Shown: piece by piece, positions 9,171-17,843 of the stretch | Numbering within the stretch: the first letter of the stretch is position 1 | Layout of the letters: each line of letters opens with the position of its first letter | NCBI RefSeq assembly: GCF_947501425.1 | Contig: NZ_CANMVN010000007.1 | Location: 162,197-226,196, forward strand | Reading direction: 5' to 3' | DNA from: an uncultured Psychroserpens sp. | Lineage (GTDB): Bacteria; Bacteroidota; Bacteroidia; Flavobacteriales; Flavobacteriaceae | Length of the DNA stretch: 64,000 nucleotides | The notes under the pieces: generated by a model | The model's database searches: none | Told to the model about the DNA's origin: nothing | Seen by the model: the letters and a program-made list of their open reading frames with translations, nothing else | Position numbers and translations under genes: made by a program

Positions 9171-11411
9171 TTATTTTATTTTAAATCGCAATCCTGCGTA
9201 ATACATACTTCCAAAAATCGGACCATATACAAATGTGGTATCAAAATTAGATCCAAAAGGGTCATTTGCTCCCAAAATAGGATCAGGCTGTCTCACATTT
9301 GTTATATTTTCACCTCCTAAATATACTTCAAATTTAGGAGAAAACACTTTAGTCACCTGAGCATTTAATGTCCCTATGGTAGGTGACTCCTCTGGCAATC
9401 TAAATTCTATTGGGTTAGATTGGGTAGATGCAAAACGTTGTTCGCTTAACCAATTATAAGTAACATCAAATTTCCATTTCGCAAATTCACCTTCGGAAAC
9501 TTCTGTTTCATAAGACGCATTAGCAAAAAAGCGATGTCTAGGTATTAACGGTTTAGACAGACGTCCTGAAGTATAGTCGGTTTGAACATCGTAATATTTA
9601 TATGCCGTTCTGAAATCAAAACGTTCAAACATATTATAGTTTAACTCTATTTGAAAACTGTTTGCAAAGCTATCACCTTCCAGATTATAGAAGTTCACTT
9701 CTTGTGGGTTTTCCCAGTCAATCACGACTTGATTCTTAAAATCAGTTCTGTAAAAATCTAGCGTGACATCTGCTTTTCTTCCGAAGAGATTAAAGCCTTG
9801 AAGATAGGAAACACCATAATTCCATGCAATTTCAGGATCTAACCCATAGATATTTCCGTTGGTATTCAAAATATTAATCGTTCTGGAAGTAGCAAATATA
9901 TTTTGATTTTCAGCAAAGATATTCGCACTCCGTTTTCCTCGTCCTACTGAGGCTCGTAAAGCTGATTTTCCCCATGGTGTGTATCGAACATGCAATCGAG
10001 GTGTGATAAATTCACCTAGCAAATTATGCGTATCAAAACGCAAGCCTGCTGTTAAGGTTAACTTATCAAGATTGTCATAAGCATACTCAAAAAAAGCACC
10101 AGCTGATCGTTCGCTGCGTTCAAATTTAGCATCTAGTGCAAACTCGTCATAATGATCGTAAGTAAACCCAAGACCTGTTTTGATTTTATGTCGCGAATCA
10201 CTGATAATAGAATTGTAGATGACATTAGAATACACACTGTTGTGATTGCTATTGTATGTGTTTAACCCAAAATAAGAATCCTGACTATGCGTACTAAATG
10301 CAAATTGAATTCCGAGACTTTGCCATGGAATTTCTGGGTTAACATAACCAAACTTGGTTGAGATTTCAAAACGTTCGGTATCAATTTCACTTCCCCAGGC
10401 ATTGGTGGTCAACCGATCTGTATCTGGATTGAAATCGATTTGACCTGCTTGATTTTGATCGTTTAAATAGCGAACATTAATAAAACTCACGAATCCTTTC
10501 TCTGGGTTTGTGTATTGCCAACGATTCATCACATTGACTTGTCGTTTAATAGGTACATCAAGGAAAGAATCGCCATTTTTATCAAACTTTTTGTCTCTAA
10601 GGTTCCCATGAAGGTATAAACCTGTACTCCACTTTTCATTCACTTTAGTGTTGACATGTGTATTAAGCTCAAGCCTTCCATTTACTGAACCATAAAGATT
10701 GACAAAGAGTTGATCATCTGTTGTTGGCTTCTGAAGCTCTGCATTGATTTGTCCTGCAATACTTTCGAAGCCGTTAACAACACTTCCGGCACCTTTGGTA
10801 ATTTGAATACTCTCCACCCAAGTTCCTGGAATAAAACTTAATCCATAGGCTTGAGATGCCCCTCGTATGGAAGGTATATTCTCTGTGGTAATTAGAATAT
10901 ACTTACTAGTTAATCCCAACATTTTAATTTGTCGGGTTCCCGTTACAGCATCAGAGAAATTAACATCTATGGACGGATTGGTTTCAAAACTTTCCGACAG
11001 GTTACAACAGGCTGCTTTGAGCAATTCGGCACTACTAATTGTACTTACATTTTGTGCATTTAAATACGATTTTGAAGTGGTTTGCTTTCGACCTGTAACT
11101 GTGATTTCATCCAAACTACTTGTTGGAGTAAGATAATGCGTTATGGGCTTAGGCGAAGTAATGGTTAAGGTGTCTGTTTTATAACCAACATAGCTAATCA
11201 CTAATTGCTTATAGCTTGGTTGGTAAGACACACTAAACTTTCCATCAAGATCGGTAAAAGTTCCAACTGACGTATTGAGCCAATAGACGTTGGCACCAAC
11301 AACAGGTAGGGTTTCGTTATTAGTATTTGCTTCCAATACAATACCTTCTAACTTATCTTGAGATATTGAAAACATTGGAAACAGTAATAGTATAATTACT
11401 ATATATTTCAT
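9171..11411 (-). CDS. TonB-dependent receptor, probable copper/heavy-metal uptake
   Basis: This outer-membrane receptor (746 aa from the preferred start) has signal peptide MKYIVIILLLFPMFSISQ and a CarboxypepD_reg-like domain (about 20-100: GANVYWLNTSVGTFTDLDGKFSV). A plug domain follows (about 115-220, with SIQITKGAGSVVNGFESIAGQI), then a beta-barrel ending YYAGLRFKIK. The in-frame ATG at 11438 would add nine residues ahead of the signal peptide, so 11411 is chosen. Neighbours are an HYC_CC_PP protein upstream and an HMA protein downstream. Receptors in this arrangement are usually annotated as copper or heavy-metal receptors. Import is powered by TonB/ExbBD, which are not in the window. Confidence 0.9.
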   Translation of the reverse strand: MKYIVIILLLFPMFSISQDKLEGIVLEANTNNETLPVVGANVYWLNTSVGTFTDLDGKFSVSYQPSYKQLVISYVGYKTDTLTITSPKPITHYLTPTSSLDEITVTGRKQTTSKSYLNAQNVSTISSAELLKAACCNLSESFETNPSIDVNFSDAVTGTRQIKMLGLTSKYILITTENIPSIRGASQAYGLSFIPGTWVESIQITKGAGSVVNGFESIAGQINAELQKPTTDDQLFVNLYGSVNGRLELNTHVNTKVNEKWSTGLYLHGNLRDKKFDKNGDSFLDVPIKRQVNVMNRWQYTNPEKGFVSFINVRYLNDQNQAGQIDFNPDTDRLTTNAWGSEIDTERFEISTKFGYVNPEIPWQSLGIQFAFSTHSQDSYFGLNTYNSNHNSVYSNVIYNSIISDSRHKIKTGLGFTYDHYDEFALDAKFERSERSAGAFFEYAYDNLDKLTLTAGLRFDTHNLLGEFITPRLHVRYTPWGKSALRASVGRGKRSANIFAENQNIFATSRTINILNTNGNIYGLDPEIAWNYGVSYLQGFNLFGRKADVTLDFYRTDFKNQVVIDWENPQEVNFYNLEGDSFANSFQIELNYNMFERFDFRTAYKYYDVQTDYTSGRLSKPLIPRHRFFANASYETEVSEGEFAKWKFDVTYNWLSEQRFASTQSNPIEFRLPEESPTIGTLNAQVTKVFSPKFEVYLGGENITNVRQPDPILGANDPFGSNFDTTFVYGPIFGSMYYAGLRFKIK

Positions 11412-11487
11412 TGATTTATTTTTAATTTGACCATACATTGGACTGATAAATGCTCAGTCATTATAAATTCTGGAGTGAATTATAAAA

Positions 11488-11898
11488 TCAAATCAAAAAT
11501 ACCTGATCGAGAACCTGTATGTCTTCAATCAAATTAGGAGGAGAATAATCTTTATGTGGGATAATCTGTTTTGGTAAGCTTTCAAACAGATTTTTGTAAG
11601 TGAATAAAAAAGAGGTTACTAAAAACTGCTCATTAAAATCAAGGCTTTCTATTGAATTCGATTTTAAATCGTCCTGACCTTCGACAACTTCCACCTCATC
11701 TTTACAGCAGCCATTATTTACAGATTTTTCAGTATCAGAAGCCATTTGCATTCCACATTTTTTCACTTCGGAAAATACCGCAACATCCACTAAATGGTTT
11801 CCGCAAAAGTGTTTTTCAACTGTAAAAGACATCGTTGACATCAACAAAAGTATCGTCATCGACATGGAGAATAGTTTATGTAACACCTCTTTAAACAT
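11488..11898 (-). CDS. HYC_CC_PP family protein
   Basis: The 136-residue exported protein has an N-terminal hydrophobic segment (residues 9-26) and then H30-F-C32-G, Cys48, C64-C65 and P120-P121. These are the spaced HYC, CC and PP signatures of a small Bacteroidota family. The conserved His and Cys residues suggest soft-metal binding. It is the first gene of the unit with the TonB receptor and HMA protein. A -7 element lies at 11903-11910, only about 6 bases before the ATG, so the message may be nearly leaderless. Function is inferred from context only. Confidence 0.75.
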   Translation of the reverse strand: MFKEVLHKLFSMSMTILLLMSTMSFTVEKHFCGNHLVDVAVFSEVKKCGMQMASDTEKSVNNGCCKDEVEVVEGQDDLKSNSIESLDFNEQFLVTSFLFTYKNLFESLPKQIIPHKDYSPPNLIEDIQVLDQVFLI

Positions 11899-11902
11899 AC
11901 TG

Positions 11903-11910
11903 CAAAGTTA
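11903..11910 (-). promoter_or_regulatory. Candidate -7 element of the copper operon
   Basis: On the minus strand the sequence is TAACTTTG, a match to the Bacteroidota TAnnTTTG -7 box, immediately upstream of the HYC_CC_PP start. No convincing -33 TTG was seen. Confidence 0.45.
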
Positions 11911-11955
11911 TAAAAAAGGAAATGATAACCATTTTCTTTATGAAAGATTAACATG

Positions 11956-12384
11956 TTACTGCTTAAGCTTGTAGTAATAGAATGCTGGCACAAGCAGTAA
12001 TAAAAAAATGGGTTGAATTAAAAACCTTCTAAAATTAAAAAATAAATAATAGTCATCTTGACTTGGATTAATAACAAAATATAAGAAGAATACCATTAAG
12101 ATAAGATAGGCAATTACATAAACCAATATCGAAAACTTAACTATCGATTTGTCTTTAAAAAACAGGTATATGATCCCTAAAGAGATGACTGAATTTAACA
12201 CATAACGCAAAGTGGTATACAACGAAAGTTTCAATATTTCACGACGCGGATAATCCATGCTCAAATAATCACTTTGAAAAAACAATAAGTAAGGGTCATA
12301 GAAGAGTTCATTCTCAAAAACTCTAATGAGTACCAATAACCCAAATAAAACTAAAAGCAATATGTAGATGATTGGATTACGCAT
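11956..12384 (-). CDS. Exosortase F system-associated membrane protein
   Basis: The 142-residue protein has about four hydrophobic membrane segments (residues 5-21, 60-77, 82-103, 124-138) and the N-terminal motif RVFENELFYDPYLLFFQ. That motif and its size match the small partner found beside exosortase XrtF in Flavobacteriia. Its start overlaps the xrtF 3' end by eight bases, so the two are translationally coupled. It probably forms an inner-membrane complex with XrtF. The biochemical role is not established. Confidence 0.85.
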   Translation of the reverse strand: MRNPIIYILLLVLFGLLVLIRVFENELFYDPYLLFFQSDYLSMDYPRREILKLSLYTTLRYVLNSVISLGIIYLFFKDKSIVKFSILVYVIAYLILMVFFLYFVINPSQDDYYLFFNFRRFLIQPIFLLLLVPAFYYYKLKQ

Positions 12385-12928
12385 GTTTCTTTTTCAGTTT
12401 TGAAAATCGATTAACCCAAAACATCCATAATAGAAACACCATGCCGTAAATAATCAAGGGGAAAATAACGGTATGCAAAATATCACGTCGCCATGGATAA
12501 TTATACAAACCAACAGACAGAATAGCGATTCGTATCAAATTGACCGTATAAATAAGTACGCTTCCCGATAAAATATAAATTATAGTGTATTTCAGTTTTC
12601 CTGCAAATGCAATAATAAATGAGACAAATAAAATAATAACACTTATCGAATTACAACCTTCTACAACTCTGGCGACAAACTTTTCATTCATGATTAATTT
12701 CATGGAAGACTCATTTGGATGTGGAACAAGTTCAACACGATAATCCAGGCTATTTAAAAGCAGCTTACTTTGCTGAGCTACTAAATTGGTCACATAATCT
12801 GGATAGTATTTTGAACCATCAGAAAAATCTAAATAAAACTTATAGGCAAGTGTTAACACAAAATATACCGAAAGAAAGGTCAGGATAAATGTAACGACCG
12901 ACTTATATTTTGTTAGAAGTGCTTTCAT
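12377..12928 (-). CDS. xrtF: Exosortase family protein XrtF
   Basis: This polytopic inner-membrane cysteine transpeptidase of the exosortase/archaeosortase superfamily is 183 aa from the ATG at 12928. The predicted catalytic triad is present: Cys92 in EGCNS, Arg133 in NLIRIAIL, and His152 in ILHTVIFP, each near a membrane segment. An in-frame upstream ATG at 12967 would add 13 residues before the first transmembrane helix and is less likely. Family members recognise C-terminal PEP-CTERM-like signals on exported proteins. No clear target with such a tail is encoded nearby. It is followed by its partner membrane protein. Confidence 0.92.
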   Translation of the reverse strand: MKALLTKYKSVVTFILTFLSVYFVLTLAYKFYLDFSDGSKYYPDYVTNLVAQQSKLLLNSLDYRVELVPHPNESSMKLIMNEKFVARVVEGCNSISVIILFVSFIIAFAGKLKYTIIYILSGSVLIYTVNLIRIAILSVGLYNYPWRRDILHTVIFPLIIYGMVFLLWMFWVNRFSKLKKKHA

Positions 12929-13001
12929 TGAAGTTAAAATTATATAAAATGAATCTAGAAATGGCACTTTTTAGATACTTTTACCAAAATTTTTGAAACT
13001 T

Positions 13002-13460
13002 ATGACATTCGAAGCCCTCAAACCTCAAGTTGAAACTATAATATCTACAACTTCTAAAACAGTAGATGAGCGATTACTTTCAATATGTGAACTTCTTGAA
13101 AACCAAATAGATTACTATAATTGGGTTGGTTTTTATTTCAAAAATGGAGACAAGAATGAGTTAAAACTCGGGCCATATGTTGGCGCACCAACAGATCATA
13201 CCATTATCCCCTTCGGAAAAGGAATTTGTGGACAAGTAGCAGTTTCAAATGAGAATTTTGTTGTTCCAGACGTTTCAGCTCAGGACAATTATATTGCTTG
13301 TAGTATTACTGTAAAGGCTGAGATTGTGATTCCAATTTTTGTTAATGGTGAGAATATTGGTCAAATCGATATCGATTCCAATACACCTGATCCTTTTACT
13401 TCGGAAGACGAGCGTTTTTTAGAATTTGTTTGTAAAAAAGTAGCAGAAATATTAAGCTAG
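13002..13460 (+). CDS. GAF-domain protein related to free methionine-(R)-sulfoxide reductase
   Basis: This single GAF domain (152 aa) has the fRMsr layout: WVGFYF, then IPFGKGICGQ with Cys76, VPDV, IACS with Cys100, and EIVIPIF...IGQIDIDS. The Cys76-Cys100 spacing of 24 equals that of E. coli fRMsr Cys94-Cys118. The third cysteine, expected ten residues before Cys76, is a His here (TDHT, His66). Free Met-R-sulfoxide reduction is therefore possible but uncertain. I take the ATG at 13002. A TTG three codons earlier is also in frame. It is divergent from xrtF. Confidence 0.8.
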   Translation: MTFEALKPQVETIISTTSKTVDERLLSICELLENQIDYYNWVGFYFKNGDKNELKLGPYVGAPTDHTIIPFGKGICGQVAVSNENFVVPDVSAQDNYIACSITVKAEIVIPIFVNGENIGQIDIDSNTPDPFTSEDERFLEFVCKKVAEILS

Positions 13461-13473
13461 ACTGCTTTATAAG

Positions 13474-14724
13474 TTACATTCCAGTCCTAATAGCTTCAAC
13501 AGGATCTAATCTGGAAGCAGAAAATGCAGGAATCACTCCAGACAACAAACCAATAAAGGTAGACAGAGAGAATCCGAGGAAAATATTATAGAACGATAGT
13601 ATAAATTCAAAATCAGTAACTGCAGCAGTAGCTGCCAGAGACACAAGCCATACCAAAACTATTCCTATCAATCCTCCTAAAACTGAAAGAATTACAGCTT
13701 CAAATAAGAACTGGAACAGGATAAATTTATTTTTTGCACCTAAAGATTTTTGAATACCTATTAGGTTAGTTCTTTCTCGCACACTCACAAACATAATATT
13801 AGCAATACCAAAACCACCAACAAGTAATGAGAAACCACTAATCACCCAACCTGCACCATTCATAAATCCGATAATTCCATCAATAAAATCAGTTAGCCCA
13901 GATAGCTTATTCACGAAAAAATTATCAGGCTCATCAGCTTTTAATCCTCTGTAAGCTCTGTACTTTTGTTTTAATACCGATTCAAACGCATCAAAATCAA
14001 TATTCTTTTTTGGTTTAATAATAACCGCTCCTGGCAAACCGTCGGCACCACCATTTTTAAAACGTCTAACGAAATTAGCTGGTACATAGGCGCGCTCATC
14101 TGGAGAGTCACCCAATCCACTACCAACTTTCTTCAACACACCTATCACCGACATTTTTCTACCATAAACACGAATGGTCTTACCTACAGGATTAATATTA
14201 TCAAATAAGTTAACAGCTGTTGCACTCCCTAAAACAATTACAGGAGCACCAGAATTAGATTCAGATTCGGTATAAAAACGACCCTTTTCTACTTTGAAAT
14301 TTTCAATATCGTAAATGCCATTAGAAACTGGAGTTACCGTAACACCAGATACTGTATTTGCTTCGTATTTCAAGTTTTCTGAACCACCAAAAATGACGTA
14401 GGCCATTGCATCATAATCTGTAATATTCCTTTGAATGAATTCAAAATCATTATACTCTACCTGAGGAAAATTTTCACGTTGCCATCGAGGAACTTCTGTA
14501 GGACCAAAAGAATATTTGGTAAGGTACATTGTGTTTTTATCTAAACCACTTAACTGATCTTTGATACTTCTATCTAGTGAATCTACTGCGGCAAGTACAG
14601 CTATAATTGAAAAAATACCTATGGTTATTCCTAGTAGCGATAAGAATGTACGCAATTTGTTATTTCGTAATGCATTAATAGCAAACGAAAAACTCTCCTT
14701 AAATAACCTAAGATAAACGAGCAT
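13474..14724 (-). CDS. MacB-like ABC transporter permease, copy 2
   Basis: The 416-residue inner-membrane protein has one N-terminal transmembrane helix (TFLSLLGITIGIFSIIAVLAA, about 27-47), a periplasmic MacB_PCD domain (about 50-285) and a C-terminal FtsX domain with three helices (about 290-410, VGGFGIANIMFVSVRERT, ending SRLDPVEAIRTGM). This is the non-catalytic half of a type VII, MacB/LolC-type ABC system. It is a close paralogue of the next gene: the membrane parts are nearly identical and the periplasmic domain has diverged. No ATPase gene is in the window. It lies 89 bases downstream of its twin, probably in one unit. Confidence 0.92.
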   Translation of the reverse strand: MLVYLRLFKESFSFAINALRNNKLRTFLSLLGITIGIFSIIAVLAAVDSLDRSIKDQLSGLDKNTMYLTKYSFGPTEVPRWQRENFPQVEYNDFEFIQRNITDYDAMAYVIFGGSENLKYEANTVSGVTVTPVSNGIYDIENFKVEKGRFYTESESNSGAPVIVLGSATAVNLFDNINPVGKTIRVYGRKMSVIGVLKKVGSGLGDSPDERAYVPANFVRRFKNGGADGLPGAVIIKPKKNIDFDAFESVLKQKYRAYRGLKADEPDNFFVNKLSGLTDFIDGIIGFMNGAGWVISGFSLLVGGFGIANIMFVSVRERTNLIGIQKSLGAKNKFILFQFLFEAVILSVLGGLIGIVLVWLVSLAATAAVTDFEFILSFYNIFLGFSLSTFIGLLSGVIPAFSASRLDPVEAIRTGM

Positions 14725-14813
14725 AGCTTGGTTGATATTTGTAAAATTATAATAATATGACGCAATTGCACCATTATTGTTACATCAATAATTCTCTTAT
14801 TTTTCTTATTAGA

Positions 14814-16067
14814 CTACATTCCAGTCCGTATTGCTTCAACAGGGTCTAAACGAGACGCAGAAATAGCAGGAATCACACCTGAAATTAAACCTATTAGAGT
14901 AGATAATCCAAATCCCAAAAATATATTAGTAAATGAGAGGACAAAAGAAAAATCTTCAACAGCCGAATTGGCAATAAGAGAGACTAACCATACCATGATG
15001 ACACCTATTAATCCTCCTAAAAGGGACAAAATCACCGCTTCGAATAAAAACTGAAACAAAATAAATTTATTCTTGGCGCCTAATGATTTTTGAATGCCGA
15101 TTAGGTTTGTTCGTTCTCTTACACTTACAAACATAATATTAGCAATACCAAATCCACCAACTAAAAGAGAAAAGCCACTAATGACCCAACCAATAATATT
15201 CAGGGTAGAAATAATACCATCTATAGCGTCTTGTAAACCAGAGATGACACTAATAAAGAAGGAATCTATTTCATCGGGTTTCAAACCTCGCCTACTTCTC
15301 ATTTTTTGAATTACATCTGCTTTTAATTCGGCTACATCAGCATTATCCTTGGGTTTAATAATAACAATATGATTCATGTTTTTATTATTATCACCATACC
15401 GATTTCTCACATAATTAGCAGGTAAAAAAATGGAAATATCATTACTATCACCAAATAATCCTGAACCCTGTTTTTTAACAACTCCAATAACTGTGAATTT
15501 TTGACCATACAGTCTGACTTTCTTTCCAATAGGCTCTAATTCTCCAAAAAGAGATTTGGCAATTTCATCTCCTATGACAATAACGGGCTTGCCTGTGCTA
15601 GATTCTGACTCACTATAAAAACGACCTTTTGAAAACTGTAAAGCTTGGATATCATCAAACTCATCACTTACCACAACCGTATTAACACTACTTACTGATT
15701 TTGATTCATATCTTACAGTCTCTCTCCTAACAAATAACTGATAGGCCACATGTTCTGCACCTGATAATGAGGATTTCAAATACTTGTATTCATTATATGA
15801 CACTTCAGGAAACTGTAAACGCTTCCACCTAGGCACATCTGTTGGTCCAAATGAAAACTTTGCTAAATACATCGTATTACTATCCAAACCACTCAATTGC
15901 TCTTTAATATCTCTATCTAAAGAGTCCACAGCGGCTAAAACAGCGATAATTGAAAAAATACCAATAGTAATACCCAGAAGTGATAGAAATGTACGAAGCT
16001 TATTATTTCGCAATGCGTTGATAGCAAAGGAAAAGCTTTCTCTAAATAACCTCAGATAAACAAGCAT
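14814..16067 (-). CDS. MacB-like ABC transporter permease, copy 1
   Basis: The 417-residue product has the same architecture as the gene after it: N-terminal membrane helix (residues 27-47), MacB_PCD periplasmic domain, then the FtsX domain with three helices and the ending SRLDPVEAIRTGM. The first 50 residues and the region from GWVISGFSLL to EAVILS differ from copy 2 at only a few positions. The periplasmic domains share much less, a pattern expected after tandem duplication with divergence of the substrate- or partner-facing part. The pair may act as a heterodimer with an ATPase encoded elsewhere. Likely roles are export of lipoproteins or peptides, or envelope stress handling. Confidence 0.92.
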   Translation of the reverse strand: MLVYLRLFRESFSFAINALRNNKLRTFLSLLGITIGIFSIIAVLAAVDSLDRDIKEQLSGLDSNTMYLAKFSFGPTDVPRWKRLQFPEVSYNEYKYLKSSLSGAEHVAYQLFVRRETVRYESKSVSSVNTVVVSDEFDDIQALQFSKGRFYSESESSTGKPVIVIGDEIAKSLFGELEPIGKKVRLYGQKFTVIGVVKKQGSGLFGDSNDISIFLPANYVRNRYGDNNKNMNHIVIIKPKDNADVAELKADVIQKMRSRRGLKPDEIDSFFISVISGLQDAIDGIISTLNIIGWVISGFSLLVGGFGIANIMFVSVRERTNLIGIQKSLGAKNKFILFQFLFEAVILSLLGGLIGVIMVWLVSLIANSAVEDFSFVLSFTNIFLGFGLSTLIGLISGVIPAISASRLDPVEAIRTGM

Positions 16068-16178
16068 AGAATAAGATTGGTTTTATAAAATTGAAAGATA
16101 CTAGGTTTTCAACAATTTATTGTTACAAAAAACTTAAATAAACTGCAATTTCAACTCCTAATAACACTCGATATTATG

Positions 16179-16186
16179 TATTTTTG
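16179..16186 (+). promoter_or_regulatory. Candidate -7 element of purH
   Basis: TATTTTTG matches TAnnTTTG and lies 58 bases before the chosen purH ATG at 16245. It overlaps the upstream in-frame ATG at 16176, which argues that the longer purH start is not used. Confidence 0.45.
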
Positions 16187-16244
16187 GGCTTTAATTTTAC
16201 AACATAGTTCTATCTTTTGGAACAGCAACGACAACAACACAACA

Positions 16245-17777
16245 ATGAGCAACAACAAAACCATTACATCTGCATTAATATCAGTTTTCAGCAAAGACGG
16301 ATTAGAACCTATCGTTAGGCAACTTAACGAACAAAATGTTACCATATATTCCACTGGTGGCACTGAAAAATTCATCAAAGATCTAGGTATTGATGTGGTA
16401 CCAGTAGAAGATGTAACGTCATACCCTTCAATTCTTGGTGGACGCGTAAAAACACTTCACCCTAAAGTATTTGGAGGCATTTTAAATCGTCAAAATAACG
16501 AAAGTGATGTCGCAGAACTCGTCGATTTTGATATTCCTCAAATCGATTTGGTGATTGTTGATCTATATCCTTTTGAAAAAACAGTTGACTCAGGCGCTTC
16601 TAATCAGGATATTATTGAAAAAATTGATATTGGAGGCATTTCTTTAATTAGAGCTGCAGCTAAAAATTATGCCGATGTTATTTGCGTATCTTCTGTAGAT
16701 GACTACTCTGAGTTTTTAGAACTATTACAATCTAAAAATGGAGTAACTTCCGAAGGCGATAGAAAACGTTTTGCTGCTAAAGCGTTCAACGTATCATCAC
16801 ACTATGACTCGGCTATTTTCAACTATTTCAATTCAGATCATGAGATTGCTGCTCTAAAAGTAAGCGAGACTAATGGTAAAGTTTTACGTTATGGTGAAAA
16901 TCCACATCAACGCGGATTTTTCTTCGGAAATTTTGACGATATCTTTACTAAACTCCACGGAAAAGAGCTAAGCTACAACAACCTGCTTGATGTGGACGCA
17001 GCAGTAAACTTAATGAACGAATTTAAAGGTGAAGCTCCTACATTTGCCATTCTAAAGCACAATAATGCCTGTGGGTTTGCACAACGAGACACAATTCATC
17101 AAGCCTATGTTGATGCATTAGCTGGAGATCCTGTTTCAGCTTTTGGTGGTATTTTAATTGCCAATACCGAAATTGATAAAGCCACAGCCGAGGAAATTCA
17201 TTCCCTGTTCTGCGAAGTAGTTATTGCGCCTTCATTTTCTGAAGAGGCTTTAGAGATACTGAAAGGCAAGAAAAATCGAATATTATTGATTTTACATGAT
17301 GTAGAATTCCCTCAAACTACTGTAAGAACTTGCCTCAATGGTGTTTTAGTTCAGGATCGGGATAATAAAACTGATAGCCTTACAGATTTATCTCATGCAA
17401 CAAACAATAAACCAACGCAAAATGAGTTAGAAGATTTAATATTTGCCTCAAAAATTTGCAAGCATACTAAATCTAACACCATCGTTTTAGCAAAAAACAA
17501 ACAGTTATGCGCTAGCGGAACAGGACAAACAAGCCGTGTTGATGCACTTAACCAAGCCATAAACAAAGCACAGTCATTTAATTTTGACTTAAAAGGAGCA
17601 GTTATGGCAAGTGATGCCTTCTTCCCTTTCCCAGATTGTGTAGAAATTGCTGATAAAGCAGGAATTACTGCTGTAATACAACCAGGAGGCTCAATTAAGG
17701 ACCAATTAACCATAGATTACTGCAATGAAAATAATTTAGCAATGGTAATGACCGGAACACGCCATTTTAAACATTAA
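16245..17777 (+). CDS. purH: Bifunctional AICAR formyltransferase / IMP cyclohydrolase
   Basis: This enzyme catalyses the last two steps of de novo purine synthesis (AICAR to FAICAR to IMP). It has 510 residues from the ATG at 16245. The N-terminal MGS-like cyclohydrolase domain carries ISVFSKDGLE, STGGTEKFIKDLG and GGRVKTLHPKVFGGIL. The C-terminal formyltransferase domain carries KHNNACGFA (Lys-His catalytic pair), GDPVSAFGGI, RVDALNQA, SDAFFPFPDC and QPGGSIKDQ. The 23 extra residues of the longer ORF overlap a promoter -7 box and are rejected. The gene is complete and precedes mreB by 66 bases. Confidence 0.97.
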   Translation: MSNNKTITSALISVFSKDGLEPIVRQLNEQNVTIYSTGGTEKFIKDLGIDVVPVEDVTSYPSILGGRVKTLHPKVFGGILNRQNNESDVAELVDFDIPQIDLVIVDLYPFEKTVDSGASNQDIIEKIDIGGISLIRAAAKNYADVICVSSVDDYSEFLELLQSKNGVTSEGDRKRFAAKAFNVSSHYDSAIFNYFNSDHEIAALKVSETNGKVLRYGENPHQRGFFFGNFDDIFTKLHGKELSYNNLLDVDAAVNLMNEFKGEAPTFAILKHNNACGFAQRDTIHQAYVDALAGDPVSAFGGILIANTEIDKATAEEIHSLFCEVVIAPSFSEEALEILKGKKNRILLILHDVEFPQTTVRTCLNGVLVQDRDNKTDSLTDLSHATNNKPTQNELEDLIFASKICKHTKSNTIVLAKNKQLCASGTGQTSRVDALNQAINKAQSFNFDLKGAVMASDAFFPFPDCVEIADKAGITAVIQPGGSIKDQLTIDYCNENNLAMVMTGTRHFKH

Positions 17778-17843
17778 TTTTATTACATTTACAACACACC
17801 AGAAAATATATACAATAACACCCTCATAATATTAGAATAACGA

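Noticed and set aside
14725-14813. A separate promoter between the two permease genes
   Set aside because: No TAnnTTTG box is present on the minus strand in this 89-base gap, so co-transcription from upstream is the simpler reading.
16176-16244. Upstream extension of purH
   Set aside because: It overlaps a TATTTTTG promoter box and adds non-family residues before a normal purH start.
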